From positions 62,001 through 126,000 of the forward strand of contig NZ_JBFHIT010000003.1 of NCBI RefSeq assembly GCF_041596335.1: 64,000 bases of DNA. Reading direction: 5' to 3'. Under the pieces are notes generated by a model. That model worked only from the letters and a program-made list of their open reading frames with translations, was not told the DNA's origin and searched no databases. The translations under genes were made by a program, and so were the position numbers. Numbering within the stretch: position 1 is the stretch's first letter; every line of letters starts with the position of its first letter. The DNA is from Mangrovibacterium sp041596335 (GTDB lineage: Bacteria > Bacteroidota > Bacteroidia > Bacteroidales > Prolixibacteraceae). Below, piece after piece: positions 63,529 through 64,000 of this stretch.

Positions 63529-64000
63529 CTAAAAAGCATCAAGCACAAGTACCCAATCGTTGCCCTCACTTTTTTCGCCGGGCGGATCAAAGAGAACTTC
63601 ATCTTCGTTGGCAAATTCTCCAATCGTTGTTGTTTCGCCGGTTCGAGGATCAAACCAGCCTGCCTTCACTTTTTCTCCTTCCAGCATTCCCATTTGAACG
63701 GTAAAGTTTCTGCCATTGTATGTATACACAAAAGCGTATTTATTGCCGCTGGTTGCTGCCAGGAAATCGTAATACATACCCTGCCTCTTTTCAACCAATT
63801 TTGAATTGGGCACGCGTTCAAAAAAAGGCCTCGATAAAATCAGTTCTTTCAGAAATTTCATCTGAACAGCTCCGTCTGCCATAAGTGCTGGTTGCCAAGG
63901 GAGTCTAGCACCATATGCTCCGGGGGCTTCGCCTTCCTTAAGAAACTGCATCACCGAATTATGGCCGTAGGTATGGCCAAAAGCGCCTTCAATCACCGAC
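63529..64000 (-). CDS. C-terminal part of a GH140-like (DUF4038/apiosidase-type) enzyme, cut by window edge
   Basis: The minus-strand frame is open to base 64000, so only the last 157 or so codons are present. GAFGHTYGHNSVMQFLKEGE, then LPWQPALMADGAVQMKFLKE, LILSRPFFERVPNS and AGWFDPRTGETTTIGEF with DWVLVLDAF match the end of the TIM barrel and the C-terminal collagen-binding-like domain of DUF4038 proteins, the group that contains the GH140 apiosidase acting on rhamnogalacturonan II side chains. Related DUF4038 proteins have other substrates, so apiosidase activity is a possibility only. It heads the visible minus-strand run; its promoter lies outside the window. Confidence 0.75.
   Translation of the reverse strand, partial: SVIEGAFGHTYGHNSVMQFLKEGEAPGAYGARLPWQPALMADGAVQMKFLKELILSRPFFERVPNSKLVEKRQGMYYDFLAATSGNKYAFVYTYNGRNFTVQMGMLEGEKVKAGWFDPRTGETTTIGEFANEDEVLFDPPGEKSEGNDWVLVLDAF

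Noticed and set aside
1..64000. Possible CRISPR arrays, tRNA/rRNA genes, transposases or prophage genes
   Set aside because: No regularly spaced repeats, no cloverleaf or rRNA motifs and no transposase or phage domains were recognised when reading the window.

Overview
The window comes from a Bacteroidota chromosome, probably a Marinilabiliales/Prolixibacteraceae-type marine or anaerobic polysaccharide degrader; the lineage is inferred from gene content only. Evidence: two SusC/SusD outer-membrane pairs, an ECF sigma/FecR-type anti-sigma pair with a matching STN-bearing SusC, many SPI/SPII-exported glycosidases, and a promoter of the Bacteroidota TAnnTTTG type. Almost every gene fits one theme: pectin breakdown (homogalacturonan plus side chains of the rhamnogalacturonan I/II kind).

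Layout. (1) 1-8335, plus strand: a partial GH43-like enzyme, two sialidase-fold (BNR) proteins, a trehalase/MGH1-like (alpha/alpha)6 protein, an alpha/beta-hydrolase esterase and a PL1 pectate lyase. (2) 8434-15280: ECF sigma factor, FecR-like anti-sigma factor, SusC with STN domain, SusD, then a strong terminator. (3) 15416-36533: GH2, GH141-like, a rhamnose-mutarotase-like lipoprotein, a GH67-N/GH20-like lipoprotein, GH95, GH2 with malectin domain, GH31, a UroD-fold protein, a Gfo/Idh/MocA oxidoreductase and an SSS sodium symporter, closed by a terminator at 36631. (4) 36701-53095: a second utilisation locus headed by a promoter with three LacI-type operator-like palindromes, then a beta-helix lipoprotein, SusC without STN, SusD, two PL1 lyases, a 1055-residue beta-helix/barrel fusion, a lipoprotein of the sugar isomerase fold and a DUF3826 protein. 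(5) 53175-57767: an AraC regulator divergent from a tight four-gene corrinoid methyl-transfer operon (corrinoid protein, UroD-type methyltransferase fused to a thioredoxin-like domain, G3E GTPase, MetH-activation-like protein). (6) 57860-64000, minus strand: two DUF1593 proteins, a PL1 lyase, a GH105 unsaturated-uronyl hydrolase and the C-terminal end of a GH140-like enzyme that runs off the window.

How it may work together: PL1 lyases cut the galacturonan backbone, SusCD pairs import fragments, periplasmic GH2/GH31/GH43/GH95/GH105/GH140/GH141 enzymes trim side chains and unsaturated ends, the esterase removes acyl or methyl esters, the symporter and oxidoreductase handle released sugars. The corrinoid operon is the most unexpected part: since pectin carries methyl esters and methyl ethers, it may capture methyl groups released by pectin attack. 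That link is an inference from proximity. Also notable are four short GC-rich palindromic elements that overlap the ends of coding sequences between 32334 and 33865, and a perfect copy of the operator-like palindrome inside the signal-peptide codons of the GH2 gene at 15451.
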